Shown in pieces: positions 38,314 through 48,398 of a DNA stretch of 64,000 nucleotides. Both the position numbers and the translations under genes were made by a program. The DNA is from Clostridiales bacterium (lineage in GTDB: Bacteria > Bacillota > Clostridia > Peptostreptococcales > Acidaminobacteraceae). The stretch's first letter is position 1. Each line of letters begins with the position of its first letter. The notes under the pieces are model-generated. The model was given only the letters and a program-made list of their open reading frames with translations. It did no database searches and was not told the origin of the DNA. The DNA lies in the NCBI GenBank assembly GCA_016933835.1, contig JAFGAC010000194.1:186001-250000 (forward strand), given 5' to 3'.

Positions 38314-39755
38314 TATTTCTTCCCCTTCAAATAGGCTAGTGCAACTTCTGAATCACTGAAATGAATTACTTCCTCTCCAATGATTTGATAGGTCTCATGT
38401 CCTTTTCCTGCGATAATAATTGTATCGCCAGGAGATGCTATTTCAATACTTTTTTCAATTGCAGTTTTTCTATCTAAAACGACTTCATATTTTTGAGAAT
38501 TACTCGGTATTCCTTTAACAATATCCTCCAAAATCATTTTTGGATCTTCATTTCGAGGATTATCACTTGTTATAATAGTAAAATCGGCTATTTCATCAGA
38601 AATTTTTCCCATTTTAGGTCTCTTATCCTTATCTCTGTTTCCACCGCAACCAAAAACACTAATCAATTTTCCTTTAGTAAATGATTTCCCAATATTTAAA
38701 ACATTTTTCAACGCATCAGGTGTATGTGCATAATCAACAAAAATATTGATTCCTATTTTATTTGCAACCACTTCAAGTCTTCCACTTACAGGTTTTATCG
38801 AATGAATCGCATTAAGTATCTCCTGTATATCGAACCCTATCATCACAAGACTTGCAATTGCTGCCAATGTATTAAGAATATAAATATCACCAAAAAAAGG
38901 CGTTTTTATTTCATACTTATTTTCTTTATACGTCAATTCAAACAATGTGCCTTCTCTAGATGTATTTAACAATTTACCATAAAAATCCGCTTTCAAATCA
39001 ATAAGACTATATGTATAAGATTTATCTTTAAATTCATTATACAATTTTTTTCCATATGCATCATCATAATTAATTAAACACTTTTTTGAAATTTTAAACA
39101 ATTTTCTTTTTTCATTAAAATAAGATTCCATATTTTTGTGATAATCCAAATGATCCTGTGTAAGATTTGTAAAAACTCCTACATCAAAATTAATATCATT
39201 GACTCTGGATAAACTGAGAGCATGTGAAGATACTTCCATAACGGCATATTGAATTTTATTGAAAATCATTTCAGTAAACAATTCATTCAATTCCAATGAT
39301 TCAGGTGTTGTCGATTTAGAATCTACAATCTTATCTCCTATCAAATTTTGAATAGTTCCAATCAAGCCGCTCTCTAAATTCATTCCTTCAAGAATATTGC
39401 GTATTATATACGTTATAGATGTCTTTCCATTTGTTCCTGTTACACCTATCACATTAATTTTATCTGTTGGATTTTTATAAAAATTCTTACTGATGATCGA
39501 GAGTGCTTTTCTTGCATCATCAACTTTTATTTGCTTATATTCTGTTGGCAACGATTCTTGCACAATTACAGCAACAGCACCTTTTTTCAATGCTTGCTCG
39601 ATATATTGATGCCCATCTACTTTGAATCCTTTGATGGCGACAAAAATAAAACCTTTTGAAACTTTGCGGGAATCATAAGCAATCCCTTGAATTTCAATAT
39701 CCTCTTCTATTTCTCCTTGAAAATCCAGACCGCTCAAAACATCAATCAATTTCAT
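38313..39755 (-). CDS. murE: UDP-MurNAc-tripeptide synthetase, meso-DAP type
   Basis: 480 residues. Adds the third stem-peptide residue. ATP loop GVTGTNGKTS, STTPESLEL, and DNPRNEDP near the C-terminus. The DNPR motif marks enzymes that use meso-diaminopimelate rather than lysine, in line with dapF in this window. The ATG at 39755 is preferred because AGGTGG lies 6 bases upstream; the ATG two codons earlier abuts it. It overlaps the pbp gene by 14 bases. Confidence 0.96.
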   Translation of the reverse strand: MKLIDVLSGLDFQGEIEEDIEIQGIAYDSRKVSKGFIFVAIKGFKVDGHQYIEQALKKGAVAVIVQESLPTEYKQIKVDDARKALSIISKNFYKNPTDKINVIGVTGTNGKTSITYIIRNILEGMNLESGLIGTIQNLIGDKIVDSKSTTPESLELNELFTEMIFNKIQYAVMEVSSHALSLSRVNDINFDVGVFTNLTQDHLDYHKNMESYFNEKRKLFKISKKCLINYDDAYGKKLYNEFKDKSYTYSLIDLKADFYGKLLNTSREGTLFELTYKENKYEIKTPFFGDIYILNTLAAIASLVMIGFDIQEILNAIHSIKPVSGRLEVVANKIGINIFVDYAHTPDALKNVLNIGKSFTKGKLISVFGCGGNRDKDKRPKMGKISDEIADFTIITSDNPRNEDPKMILEDIVKGIPSNSQKYEVVLDRKTAIEKSIEIASPGDTIIIAGKGHETYQIIGEEVIHFSDSEVALAYLKGKK

Positions 39756-41718
39756 TTTCATCCACCTTTTTAACTTTTATAATGATAAGTGCTGACTCTT
39801 GAACCATTTTTCCTGCTTTTGGATATTGATCTTCTATAATAAATTTATCATCAATCGCTTCTACTGATGTCGCACTGAGATTCAAATTCAATGCATTTGC
39901 TTTTCTCACAACTTCTGAATATTGTAGCCCAATAAAGTTTGGAACTTCAATGTTTTCTTCAGACGATTCAAGCTGTGGTGATACACCAAGATACCTAAAT
40001 GTATTCTCTAGAACATCTTTTGCTACAGGTGCCGCTATAACTGAACCAAACGAACTGAAACTTGATTCATCAATAATAATCAAAACAGCAACTTCTGGAT
40101 CTTCCACAGGTCCTATACCGGCAAAGGAAGAATACGCCAAGGAATCACTATATGTTCCATCAATTATTTTTTGGCTTGTACCAGTCTTGCCACCGATTCT
40201 GATTCCTGCAATTTGTGCATTTGAACCAGAACCATTATCTACAACCGACTCCATCATCAATCTCATTTCAATGGAAGTCTTTTCACTGATTACTTGACTT
40301 ATAGCTTCAGGTTCAAATTCATCTATTATATTGCCATTATCATCAGTAATTTCTTTTATTATATAAGGTTGCATCATTAATCCATTATTGGCAATCGCAC
40401 CAATCATTCGAATCATCTGTAGTGGTGTCACCGATATCCCTTGACCAAAACTCATAATAGCCGCTTCAACATTGTTCAATGTTTTTAAAGGGATCAACAA
40501 TGGACTAGCTTCCGCAGGAAGCCCTATTCCAGTTTTTTCGCCAAAACCAAAGTCATCGACATACTTATAGAAAGTTTCTTTTCCCAACATGATTTCCGTT
40601 TCCATAAAAACTGGATTGCAACTATTTTCAAGACCCTCAGTCAATGTTTCTTCACCATGAGGATGTGCATGAGACCAGCAATTGATTTTAATGCCATCAA
40701 CAACCAAATAGCCCTTTGCATTAAACATTGTATAAGGTGTCACAACATTCTCTTCAAGACCTGCTGAAGCAGTTACCAGTTTAAATATGCTTCCTGGTTC
40801 ATAAAGGTCACTCACAACCGGATTCCGCCACATTTGAGACCAGAAATTCACTTTTTCAATATTTTCCATATTTTCAAGATCAACATCATAGTATTCAGCA
40901 TTAGCTTCTCTAGGTTGGTTTAAATTGTAATCCGGCTTAGTTGCCATCGCTAAGATTTCACCTGTTTTAGTATTCATTACAATTCCATATACCGATTTTG
41001 GTTCATTGTCCCTATAAGCATCTTCCAATGCGTTTTCTAAATAATGTTGAATCACCTGATCAATTGTCAACACAACATTGTATCCATCGATTGGTTGATA
41101 TTCTTTATCCGTTCCAAATGCAAGCTGTCTCCCGCTTGCATCCGTGCTAATCAGATATTTTCCGGGAATCCCTGTCATGACATCATTGAAGGATTGTTCG
41201 ATTCCAGCAATTCCGATATTGTCAAGAGATGTATGTCCAATCACATGTGCAGCAAAATTATCATATGGATACACTCTCTGAATATCATCGGTAATCCATA
41301 CTCCCTTTAACTGTAAATTTTGTATGGCATCTGCTGTTTCCTTATTCAACCCTCTTTTGATGTTAAAAAGAGTAGTTTCATCATCTATTTTACTATATAT
41401 ATCTTCTTTATTTAGTTTAGTCACATTGTCTATACTTTCAATTGTAGATTCCAAATCATCAATTTCAGTAGGTCTTGCCCAAATAGTAAATGTCTTTATG
41501 CTGAAAGCTAATTTATTACCATTTCTGTCCAGGATAGACCCTCTCATGGCCGGAATAGGAATATCTCTTGTTCTCTGCATCGTTGCCAGTGTTTGATACT
41601 CTTCGGAATTGATTACTTGCACATAAAAAAGTCTCATTATTAAAACAAAAAAAATAAGACTTACGACAATTAACAAGAAAGTAAGTCTTTTATTTCCCTT
41701 TATCAGCTTTTTATTCAT
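39742..41718 (-). CDS. Class B penicillin-binding protein (FtsI/SpoVD type) with PASTA domain
   Basis: 658 residues. N-terminal membrane anchor (13-34), pedestal or dimerisation domain (about 50-215), transpeptidase with S310-x-x-K313 (PGSIFK), SCN and KTGT, and one C-terminal PASTA domain (about 593-653; VPNFIGLQYSEVVRKA). It cross-links septal peptidoglycan with the SEDS partner FtsW. A PASTA tail is typical of SpoVD and of PBP2x-like division PBPs; with no sporulation genes here I read it as the division enzyme. Confidence 0.93.
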   Translation of the reverse strand: MNKKLIKGNKRLTFLLIVVSLIFFVLIMRLFYVQVINSEEYQTLATMQRTRDIPIPAMRGSILDRNGNKLAFSIKTFTIWARPTEIDDLESTIESIDNVTKLNKEDIYSKIDDETTLFNIKRGLNKETADAIQNLQLKGVWITDDIQRVYPYDNFAAHVIGHTSLDNIGIAGIEQSFNDVMTGIPGKYLISTDASGRQLAFGTDKEYQPIDGYNVVLTIDQVIQHYLENALEDAYRDNEPKSVYGIVMNTKTGEILAMATKPDYNLNQPREANAEYYDVDLENMENIEKVNFWSQMWRNPVVSDLYEPGSIFKLVTASAGLEENVVTPYTMFNAKGYLVVDGIKINCWSHAHPHGEETLTEGLENSCNPVFMETEIMLGKETFYKYVDDFGFGEKTGIGLPAEASPLLIPLKTLNNVEAAIMSFGQGISVTPLQMIRMIGAIANNGLMMQPYIIKEITDDNGNIIDEFEPEAISQVISEKTSIEMRLMMESVVDNGSGSNAQIAGIRIGGKTGTSQKIIDGTYSDSLAYSSFAGIGPVEDPEVAVLIIIDESSFSSFGSVIAAPVAKDVLENTFRYLGVSPQLESSEENIEVPNFIGLQYSEVVRKANALNLNLSATSVEAIDDKFIIEDQYPKAGKMVQESALIIIKVKKVDENEID

Positions 41719-41727
41719 GGTTTCCCC

Positions 41728-42237
41728 CTAATTCCAAATCGACTCTATTATTGAAGCAACAAAATTCTTTTCTTTTGTCACATTGCCATTGATAACTATA
41801 GCACTATTATCTACTAATTCATCAACATTTTCAATATTCAAAGCATAATTTGTTTGGGATCCAATATAGATCGTTTGATAATCCTGAGGATACTGCATCT
41901 CTAATTTATTGATTGCATATTCTTCAATATTATCAAGGCTCATGGATGATTCAATTTGCAATTTCAACTCTTCGACTTGAATAGATAATGATTCAATTTC
42001 TTGTTTTAAAGCAAAGTTATTGTATTTAATTTCATTTATTTCTGCATAACGAATGAGTAGATATGCCATCGATCCAAAAACAAGAAGTATCATCAAGCCC
42101 GCCAATAATCTATTGATCATACTTGCCTTAGTCTTTTTTATTTCATGATTTTGTTTTAATTTTCTGGATTTTATTAAAATCTCCTGTTGCATCATTTCAT
42201 CATAGTTATATGTAGCATAATGATCAAACGTAGACAT
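41728..42237 (-). CDS. ftsL: FtsL-like septum protein
   Basis: 169 residues. Cytoplasmic head of about 50 residues, one membrane segment (INRLLAGLMILLVFGSMAYLLI) and an extracellular coiled coil (EIKYNNFALKQEIESLSIQVEEL). This is the FtsL/DivIC topology, and the place between rsmH and the pbp gene is where ftsL lies. Sequence identity is low in this family, so the call rests on position and topology. The start at 42237 follows GGGGGGAAT; the frame is open 18 codons further into rsmH. Confidence 0.82.
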   Translation of the reverse strand: MSTFDHYATYNYDEMMQQEILIKSRKLKQNHEIKKTKASMINRLLAGLMILLVFGSMAYLLIRYAEINEIKYNNFALKQEIESLSIQVEELKLQIESSMSLDNIEEYAINKLEMQYPQDYQTIYIGSQTNYALNIENVDELVDNSAIVINGNVTKEKNFVASIIESIWN

Positions 42238-42259
42238 CCGGATTCCCCCCCTGATAATC

Positions 42260-43192
42260 TTAAAGTTTTTCTGCAATTCTAAGTTTTGCACTTCTTGAAC
42301 GCGGATTAAATTCCAATTCCTTCATGCTAGGCACTATAGGCTTTCTTGTAATTATTTTTACTTGTGCCCTGTGATCACAAATGCAAATTGGATATTCTGG
42401 TGGACAAATACAATCCAATGCCAAATCCCTAAAAGTATTCTTCACTAATCTGTCTTCAAGTGAATGAAAAGTGATAATGGCGATCCGTCCACCTTTTTTT
42501 AATTTTCCTACTGCATCCTTTATTGTATTCTCGATTATCCCAAGTTCATTGTTTACTTCAATTCGAATGGCTTGAAAAGTTCTTTTAGCTGGATGTGGTC
42601 CATCTTTTCTTGCACCTTTAGGCACTGCTTTCTTTATGATAGAAACCAATTCAAAAGTAGTTTCTATAGGTTTAATTTCTCTTTCATTGACAATAAATTC
42701 AGCAATTCTATAATGCCAATTATCCTCACCATATTCTTTTATTATTCTGTCCAATTCTTCAAATGAGTACTCATTGACTACTTCAAATGCAGTTAACGAT
42801 TGTTCACTATTCATTCGCATATCAAGTTCTGCATCGTAATTATAAGAAAATCCTCTCTCAGGTGTATCTAATTGATATGACGAAACCCCTAAATCAAGTA
42901 ATACACCATCCACTTCTTCATATTCAAGATTATCAAGCACCTCTTTTATATGAGAGAAATTTGAATGCACCAAAATAAATTTACCTGAAAATTCAACAAG
43001 TTTTTGTCTAGCAAATTTTAATGCATCTTGATCTTGATCTATGCCAATCAATAATCCATCATTCAGTTTTTTTATTATTTCTATCGAGTGTCCTGCACCA
43101 CCTAGTGTGCCATCGATATAAACGCCATCTGGTTTGATATTTAATCCTTCAAGAACTTCATTCAACATGACGCTATAATGGTTAAATTCCAT
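42260..43192 (-). CDS. rsmH: 16S rRNA (cytosine-N4) methyltransferase RsmH (MraW)
   Basis: 310 residues. Methylates C1402 of 16S rRNA at N4. [13 protein letters not shown] opens the protein, the SAM site is [11 protein letters not shown], and [27 protein letters not shown] and [14 protein letters not shown] are diagnostic. It follows mraZ by 9 bases, the normal head of the dcw cluster. Confidence 0.97.
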   Translation of the reverse strand: MEFNHYSVMLNEVLEGLNIKPDGVYIDGTLGGAGHSIEIIKKLNDGLLIGIDQDQDALKFARQKLVEFSGKFILVHSNFSHIKEVLDNLEYEEVDGVLLDLGVSSYQLDTPERGFSYNYDAELDMRMNSEQSLTAFEVVNEYSFEELDRIIKEYGEDNWHYRIAEFIVNEREIKPIETTFELVSIIKKAVPKGARKDGPHPAKRTFQAIRIEVNNELGIIENTIKDAVGKLKKGGRIAIITFHSLEDRLVKNTFRDLALDCICPPEYPICICDHRAQVKIITRKPIVPSMKELEFNPRSRSAKLRIAEKL

Positions 43193-43201
43193 AATTCACC
43201 T

Positions 43202-43633
43202 CTAAATCCCTAAATCTGACATATGTTCAGCAATTTCATCATAACTGATATTATCCGGATCTTTATAACGATCCCATTCTTCTTGGCTCCATATTTCAAC
43301 ACGTGTTCCCACGCCTATGATCATAATTTCCTTCTCTATTTTAGAATGCTCTCTTAAATTTTGTGGTATTAAAATTCTGCCTTGCTTATCAAGTGAACAT
43401 TCTGTCGCACCTGCAAAAAACAATCTTACAAAAGCTCTTGCATTTTTATTAGTTAAAGGCAAAGCTTTTAACTTTTCTTCGAATATTTTCCATTCGTTAT
43501 CTGGAAAGCAGAACAAAGAATTATCCAATCCTTTTGTCAAAAAGAATTTATCTCCTAATCCTTCCCTGAATTTTGATGGAATATTTATTCTGCCTTTTAT
43601 ATCTAAATTGTGTTGGTATTCGCCAATAAACAT
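43202..43633 (-). CDS. mraZ: Transcriptional regulator MraZ
   Basis: 143 residues. Two AbrB-like MraZ repeats: [21 protein letters not shown] at the N-terminus and [19 protein letters not shown] around 75-95, each with the DxKGR core. MraZ binds tandem repeats upstream of its own gene and controls the dcw cluster. The start at 43633 follows GAAGGTG; the frame extends 11 codons upstream, through part of the operator, and that extension is rejected. Confidence 0.95.
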   Translation of the reverse strand: MFIGEYQHNLDIKGRINIPSKFREGLGDKFFLTKGLDNSLFCFPDNEWKIFEEKLKALPLTNKNARAFVRLFFAGATECSLDKQGRILIPQNLREHSKIEKEIMIIGVGTRVEIWSQEEWDRYKDPDNISYDEIAEHMSDLGI

Positions 43634-43660
43634 ATTTTCACCTTCGTTAGGGATATTACC

Positions 43661-43687
43661 CCACAATCCTCCACTTTAAACCACTTT
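43661..43687 (-). promoter_or_regulatory. Putative MraZ operator (three 10-nt direct repeats)
   Basis: Read on the minus strand, AAAGTGGTTT, AAAGTGGAGG and ATTGTGGGGT follow one another without a gap; GTGG recurs at 43684-43681, 43674-43671 and 43664-43661, exactly 10 bases apart. Published MraZ sites are short G-rich direct repeats spaced by about one helical turn, and in Mollicutes have an AAAGTG core. The site lies 28-54 bases before the mraZ start codon. Confidence 0.8.
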
Positions 43688-43804
43688 TTATTCTTTTTCG
43701 ACAAAAAAAAAGAAAACCCTTTATTTTTTTTAAAAAATTTTAGGATTTCCTAATAAATTTCAATTAATTTTTGATCACTTTCATATTTTTAAGGCAGAAA
43801 AAAT

Positions 43805-44551
43805 TTATTGATTTCCTTTAACCCTTTCCATTCTTTTTCTAACATACAAAATAACGCCACTAAATATTATAATCGTCACAATACTGATAACCTGTGCCAT
43901 CCTGAAAGAGCCCAGCATCAAACTATCGGTCCTCATACCTTCAATGAAAAAACGACCAATAGAGTAAAGGATACCATAGAGCAAAAATCCTTCACCATCG
44001 AACTTTCTTCTAGGCAAGTACCACAGTAAAACACCAAAGACCATCAAATTCCACAATGATTCATAAAGAAAAGTGGGATGCACTTTTATACCATCAACCA
44101 TTATACCCCATGGAAGATCTGTAGGCCCTCCATGAGCTTCACCATTGGCAAAATTTCCCCATCGACCAATTGCTTGTCCTAATATAAGTCCTGGAGCTGC
44201 GATATCAGCCAATTCATAAAAATTTATTTTCTTTATTTTAGTAAAAATATACCCACTTATCAATCCAAATATTATGCCTCCATGAATTGCCATACCTCCT
44301 CCTCTAAAATTCAATATTTGTGAAGGATTCGCACTGTAATAGCCCCAATTGAAAACAACATAATACAATCTCGATCCTAAGACCGAAAATATTAATACTA
44401 TCAGCAAAAGATCATATAAATCGTTCTCCTTATAACCTTTTTTCTTTGCTAAATGCATCATGACCATACTTCCTGACAACATGGCTAAAGCCATCAATAT
44501 ACCGTACCACCTAATACTGATACCAAATATTTCTATTGCTACCGGATTCAT
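43805..44551 (-). CDS. lgt: Prolipoprotein diacylglyceryl transferase
   Basis: 248 residues, about seven membrane segments. Transfers diacylglycerol to the lipobox cysteine of prelipoproteins, needed for the lipoproteins encoded at 8680 and 56024. Conserved GGMAIHGG, the Lgt signature GRWGNFANGEAHGGPT and HPTFLYES are intact. It lies 17 bases after the M16 peptidase gene and about 170 bases before mraZ; that gap holds the MraZ repeats and AT-rich sequence, with no clear strong terminator. Confidence 0.97.
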   Translation of the reverse strand: MNPVAIEIFGISIRWYGILMALAMLSGSMVMMHLAKKKGYKENDLYDLLLIVLIFSVLGSRLYYVVFNWGYYSANPSQILNFRGGGMAIHGGIIFGLISGYIFTKIKKINFYELADIAAPGLILGQAIGRWGNFANGEAHGGPTDLPWGIMVDGIKVHPTFLYESLWNLMVFGVLLWYLPRRKFDGEGFLLYGILYSIGRFFIEGMRTDSLMLGSFRMAQVISIVTIIIFSGVILYVRKRMERVKGNQ

Positions 44552-44568
44552 TCTTTCACACTCCTATA

Positions 44569-45843
44569 TTATATTACTTTTGATAAAGTTATTTTATTTT
44601 CCATATCGAACTTAAAAGCATTATTAACTTCTTCTTCTGAGATACTTTCAACTATACTGAGAAAATTCAAAAAATTAATGCCTTTTATATAATAATTAAT
44701 GAAAGTATTTGAAATATATTGAATGGAATTAAAAGAGCTGATATATCTTCCAATTATTTTTCTCTTAATTCGTATAAAACTGTCAGATTGAATGCCTTCG
44801 GCATTGAATTTATCAATTTCTTGAAGTATTTTGCTACTGACAGTATCAGAATCATTGGATTCTCCTCCAAAATTAAAATACGAATAACCTAGACCGTAGC
44901 TGTATTCATATCCAAACGTCCCATTAATCAGTCCGTTTTCGTAATTGATGTTATAAAATTCACTACTTTTGCCAAACATGTAATCTAGCGCTATTCTATT
45001 GATCATTGATTTTTTAAAATTCTTTTCATCTAAAGAAGCCTCATCTCCTTTAATGAAAAAATTGAACATTGGTATAGGAACTCCCATTTTCATTTCTACT
45101 AAAGCCTTATTTACTTCTTTTTTTTCATTTTTAAGAATTATTTTTCCATTCCCTTTTTTGTTTAAGTATGCTTCCGGAAGAATATCAAGCACATGCTTTT
45201 TTATCGATTCAAATTCAAAATCACCAATTAGAAACAATGTCATATTGTCAGGTGTATAAAAAGTGTCATATGCTTTCATCAAATCTTTTGGGAAAGAATT
45301 TCTGACAGATGCTTCATCCCCTGCAATATCTTCTCTTATAGGATGATTTTCATACATGGCGTTGAGTCCATTGAAATAAACTCTCCAATTGGGATCATCA
45401 TCATACATTTTGATTTCTTGAACAATAATACCTTTTTCTTTTTCTACATTTTCATCATTGATATGTGGTGTCGTTACAAAGTCTATCAATATTTTAAGTG
45501 CTGACTCAAAATTATTGACAGTTGAAAAATAATAGACAGTTGAGGCAAAATTTGTGTAGGCATTTACATTAGCACCCAATCGGGCAAATTGAGAAAAAAT
45601 ATCTCCTTCTTCATCTTCAAATATCTTATGTTCTAAAAAGTGTGCAATTCCCATGGGTAATTTAATCTCATTTCCTGACTCATCGATAAATTCATTATAT
45701 AAAGCACCATATTTAGTAGTGAAATAAGCATATTTTTTCATATAATCTTTTTTTGGATAAATAAATATATCTAAACCAGATGGATGAGGAATATGAAATA
45801 TTTTTTCATCTAATTTCGCATCATAAATTTCATTGATTTTCAT
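44569..45843 (-). CDS. M16 family zinc peptidase (YmfH-like, catalytic subunit)
   Basis: 424 residues. The inverted zinc motif HFLEH appears in GIAHFLEHKIFEDE, and the downstream glutamate is in IVQEIKMYDDDPNW. Architecture is the two-half M16B fold. The partner gene immediately upstream lacks the zinc motif, so this is the active member of a YmfF/YmfH-type pair. Such pairs may act as heterodimeric oligopeptidases; the substrate is unknown. The two genes overlap by 14 bases. Confidence 0.88.
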   Translation of the reverse strand: MKINEIYDAKLDEKIFHIPHPSGLDIFIYPKKDYMKKYAYFTTKYGALYNEFIDESGNEIKLPMGIAHFLEHKIFEDEEGDIFSQFARLGANVNAYTNFASTVYYFSTVNNFESALKILIDFVTTPHINDENVEKEKGIIVQEIKMYDDDPNWRVYFNGLNAMYENHPIREDIAGDEASVRNSFPKDLMKAYDTFYTPDNMTLFLIGDFEFESIKKHVLDILPEAYLNKKGNGKIILKNEKKEVNKALVEMKMGVPIPMFNFFIKGDEASLDEKNFKKSMINRIALDYMFGKSSEFYNINYENGLINGTFGYEYSYGLGYSYFNFGGESNDSDTVSSKILQEIDKFNAEGIQSDSFIRIKRKIIGRYISSFNSIQYISNTFINYYIKGINFLNFLSIVESISEEEVNNAFKFDMENKITLSKVI

Positions 45844-47119
45844 TCAGCTCATCTCCTTTGATAAAATGCACGGTATCGAGTATAAATTTATTTCCTGCTT
45901 CCATAATTTCTTCTTTTGTCACATTCATCACTTCATCTATAATTCTATTTTCATTGTATTCAGATCCTGTCAATTCTCTAGAATAGTAGTAATTTATAAA
46001 AGAATTTGGGTAATCTGTCAATGACTTGACACTTGAAACCAATACTTCTTTTGCAACATTGATGTCATCTTCTGTAAATTCTCCTCGTTTTAATTTATCA
46101 ACTTCCTCAACAATCAATTTTAAAGTTCTATCATAATTTTCTATTTCAATTCCAGAAGCGATCAGCATAACCGATTTAAATTTTTCTATTTTTGAAAATA
46201 TATAATAGCATAGGCTCTCTTTTTCACGAATGTTTCTGAAAAGAGTCGAATTACCTCCGCCACCTAAAATTGTCGCAAATAAAACAGCTGGTTCGTATAA
46301 AGGATCGTCATATCTGATATGAGTTCTGAATCCGAGTGTCAGCTTTCCCTGATTGACGTTCATTTTCTCACTGACATATTTAACTTCTTTTTCTTCTTCA
46401 CAAAACTGTTGACAAGGAATTTCAACAACTTCTGCTGGAATCACATCTGAAAAATTTTTAATGACAAGCTTATGGATCTCATCAAAATCCATATCACCAA
46501 TAGTTAATATGTCAATCGGTGATGATTTTAAAATCTCAGTAAAATATGAATAAACTTCTTCATTCTCTAAGCTTTTTACTGTTTCTACACTGCCATAATG
46601 GTAGACTGAAAACGCTTCTTTTTCACACATTATTTCGATACATCGATCGACTGCATATGTTATTTTATCATTGACCCTCGAATTTATTTCCTCAATTAAT
46701 TTTAATTTTTCCTGCTCAAAAAATTCAGAATTGAATGAATTGCCATCATGATAGACATTGAAAACTGCCTCTTTTAAAAATTTCATTGATTCTTGTAAAA
46801 TATTTTCACTTTCCACCAATCGCTTATTTGGAAACTGAATTTTGCAATGCATAGTGATTTTTTCTCCATATTTAACAACATCACTTATAAAAACCGCCCC
46901 ATACATTTCATCCAGTTTATCATTGAATAATTTTGCGCTTTTGTATTTCATTGAACCTCGTGTCAGTAAACGGCTTATTAGTGCAAGTTGTGATGCTTCT
47001 TTATCATTTAAAGGTCTCAATAAAAAAAGCCCTATCAAGTCCGTTTTAAACTTTTTGCTTTTAACTACCCTTATTTTAAAATTCTGTGTTATTTCATATT
47101 TTTCTATACCTTCAATCAT
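45830..47119 (-). CDS. M16 family peptidase-like protein (YmfF-like, non-catalytic subunit)
   Basis: 429 residues. M16 fold with LLTRGSMKYKSAKLFNDKLDE at the place where HxxEH would be, so it cannot bind the catalytic zinc. The C-terminal half keeps ATILGGGGNSTLFRNIREKE, the substrate-chamber signature. It probably forms a heterodimer with the next gene product. First gene of the long leftward cluster, with AGGAGG before the ATG; a TATAAT-like element at 47149-47154 (minus) is a possible -10 but lacks a good -35. Confidence 0.86.
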   Translation of the reverse strand: MIEGIEKYEITQNFKIRVVKSKKFKTDLIGLFLLRPLNDKEASQLALISRLLTRGSMKYKSAKLFNDKLDEMYGAVFISDVVKYGEKITMHCKIQFPNKRLVESENILQESMKFLKEAVFNVYHDGNSFNSEFFEQEKLKLIEEINSRVNDKITYAVDRCIEIMCEKEAFSVYHYGSVETVKSLENEEVYSYFTEILKSSPIDILTIGDMDFDEIHKLVIKNFSDVIPAEVVEIPCQQFCEEEKEVKYVSEKMNVNQGKLTLGFRTHIRYDDPLYEPAVLFATILGGGGNSTLFRNIREKESLCYYIFSKIEKFKSVMLIASGIEIENYDRTLKLIVEEVDKLKRGEFTEDDINVAKEVLVSSVKSLTDYPNSFINYYYSRELTGSEYNENRIIDEVMNVTKEEIMEAGNKFILDTVHFIKGDELNENQ

Positions 47120-47168
47120 TCATTTACCTCCTAATCGTTACTAATCTTATTATAGCTTAATATAGAGG

Positions 47169-47197
47169 TTGATAAAAGCATTGACTTATCTTATAAT
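47169..47197 (+). promoter_or_regulatory. Promoter of ychF
   Basis: TTGATA (47169-47174), a 17-base spacer and TATAAT (47192-47197), 38 bases before the ychF ATG. Confidence 0.88.
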
Positions 47198-47235
47198 ACA
47201 TTTGATAAGGAACTAAGAATGGAGAGGAGCTTCAA

Positions 47236-48324
47236 ATGAAACTTGGTATAGTTGGACTTCCTAATGTAGGAAAAAGTACACTATTTAATGCAATAACAAA
47301 GGCAGGTGCAGAAAGTGCTAATTATCCTTTTTGTACAATCGAGCCAAATGTAGGGGTCGTTGCAGTACCTGATCCCAGACTAGAAGTTTTGGAAAAAATG
47401 TATAATTCAAAACGAAAAATATATGCTGCCATTGAATTTTATGACATTGCAGGTCTTGTAAAGGGTGCATCAAAAGGTGAAGGATTAGGCAATCAATTTT
47501 TAGGTCACATCAGAGAAGTGGCTTCTATTGTTCATGTTGTCAGATGTTTTGACGATGACAATGTCGTTCATGTTGAAGGAAAAATTGATCCTATCAGTGA
47601 TATTGAAACAATTAATCTTGAATTGATATTTTCTGATCAAGAATTGATTGAGAAAAGAATTCAAAAAACTCAAAAATCTTTAAAAAATGATAAATCCTTC
47701 CAATCTCAGCTGGATATTTTGCTGAAAATAAAAGAACATCTTGAAGAAGGCAAACCAGCAAGAATTATATCTTTCGACGACAGTGAACTTGAGTTTGTTA
47801 AGAGTCTCTACCTGTTGACATTCAAACCCATTATTTATGTGGCTAATGTATCAGAAGAAAATGTAACAAATTATGAAAATCCCTATTATTTAAAAGTGAA
47901 AGAATACGCTGAAAATGAAAAAGCTGAAGTAGTTATCATTTCTGCGCAAGTTGAGCAAGAAATTGCTGAACTTGATGATGCAGACAAATCTGAATTTTTA
48001 AATGACCTAGGTCTTAAAGAATCAGGATTGGATAAACTAGTTCATGCTGGCTATCATTTATTGGATCTCATCAGTTTCTTAACTGCAGGCGAACAGGAAA
48101 TTAGAGCATGGACAATCAGACGAGGCACAAAAACTCCACAAGCTGCCGGGAAAATACATTCTGATATTGAAAAAGGATTTATTCGCGCAGAAACAATTCA
48201 CTATGATGATTTAGTGGCTGCAGGTTCAATGGCTTCAGCAAAAGAAAAAGGTGTTTTGAGATTAGAAGGTAAAGAATATATTGTCAAAGACGGCGATATA
48301 ATCAATTTCAGATTCAACGTATAA
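47236..48324 (+). CDS. ychF: Redox-sensitive translation-associated ATPase YchF
   Basis: 362 residues. Obg-family P-loop protein with GLPNVGKSTLFNA (6-18), PFCTIEPNVG in switch I, DIAGLVKGASKGEGLGNQFL, and a C-terminal TGS domain (TAGEQEIRAWTIRRGTKTPQAAGKIH). Unlike other Obg proteins it prefers ATP, because the G4 motif is altered (NVSEEN here in place of NKxD). It binds ribosomes and proteasome or antioxidant partners in other species. Single-gene unit with its own promoter and terminator; GGAGAGGAG precedes the ATG. Confidence 0.96.
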   Translation: MKLGIVGLPNVGKSTLFNAITKAGAESANYPFCTIEPNVGVVAVPDPRLEVLEKMYNSKRKIYAAIEFYDIAGLVKGASKGEGLGNQFLGHIREVASIVHVVRCFDDDNVVHVEGKIDPISDIETINLELIFSDQELIEKRIQKTQKSLKNDKSFQSQLDILLKIKEHLEEGKPARIISFDDSELEFVKSLYLLTFKPIIYVANVSEENVTNYENPYYLKVKEYAENEKAEVVIISAQVEQEIAELDDADKSEFLNDLGLKESGLDKLVHAGYHLLDLISFLTAGEQEIRAWTIRRGTKTPQAAGKIHSDIEKGFIRAETIHYDDLVAAGSMASAKEKGVLRLEGKEYIVKDGDIINFRFNV

Positions 48325-48353
48325 ATAGAACTACACATTTTAAGACATATGAA

Positions 48354-48398
48354 AACCCACTAGTCTGTGATTTCAACAGTTTGGTGGGTTCTTTTTTT
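48354..48398 (+). terminator. Terminator after ychF
   Basis: AACCCAC (48354-48360) pairs with GTGGGTT (48384-48390), followed by C and seven T. The loop is long (23 nt) and can pair partly. It lies 30 bases after the ychF stop. Confidence 0.8.

Noticed and set aside
39950-40297. 115-codon open frame on the plus strand
   Set aside because: Lies opposite the transpeptidase domain of the penicillin-binding protein gene and matches no family.
43317-43679. 120-codon open frame on the plus strand
   Set aside because: Antisense to mraZ and its operator; its length reflects codon bias of the opposite strand.
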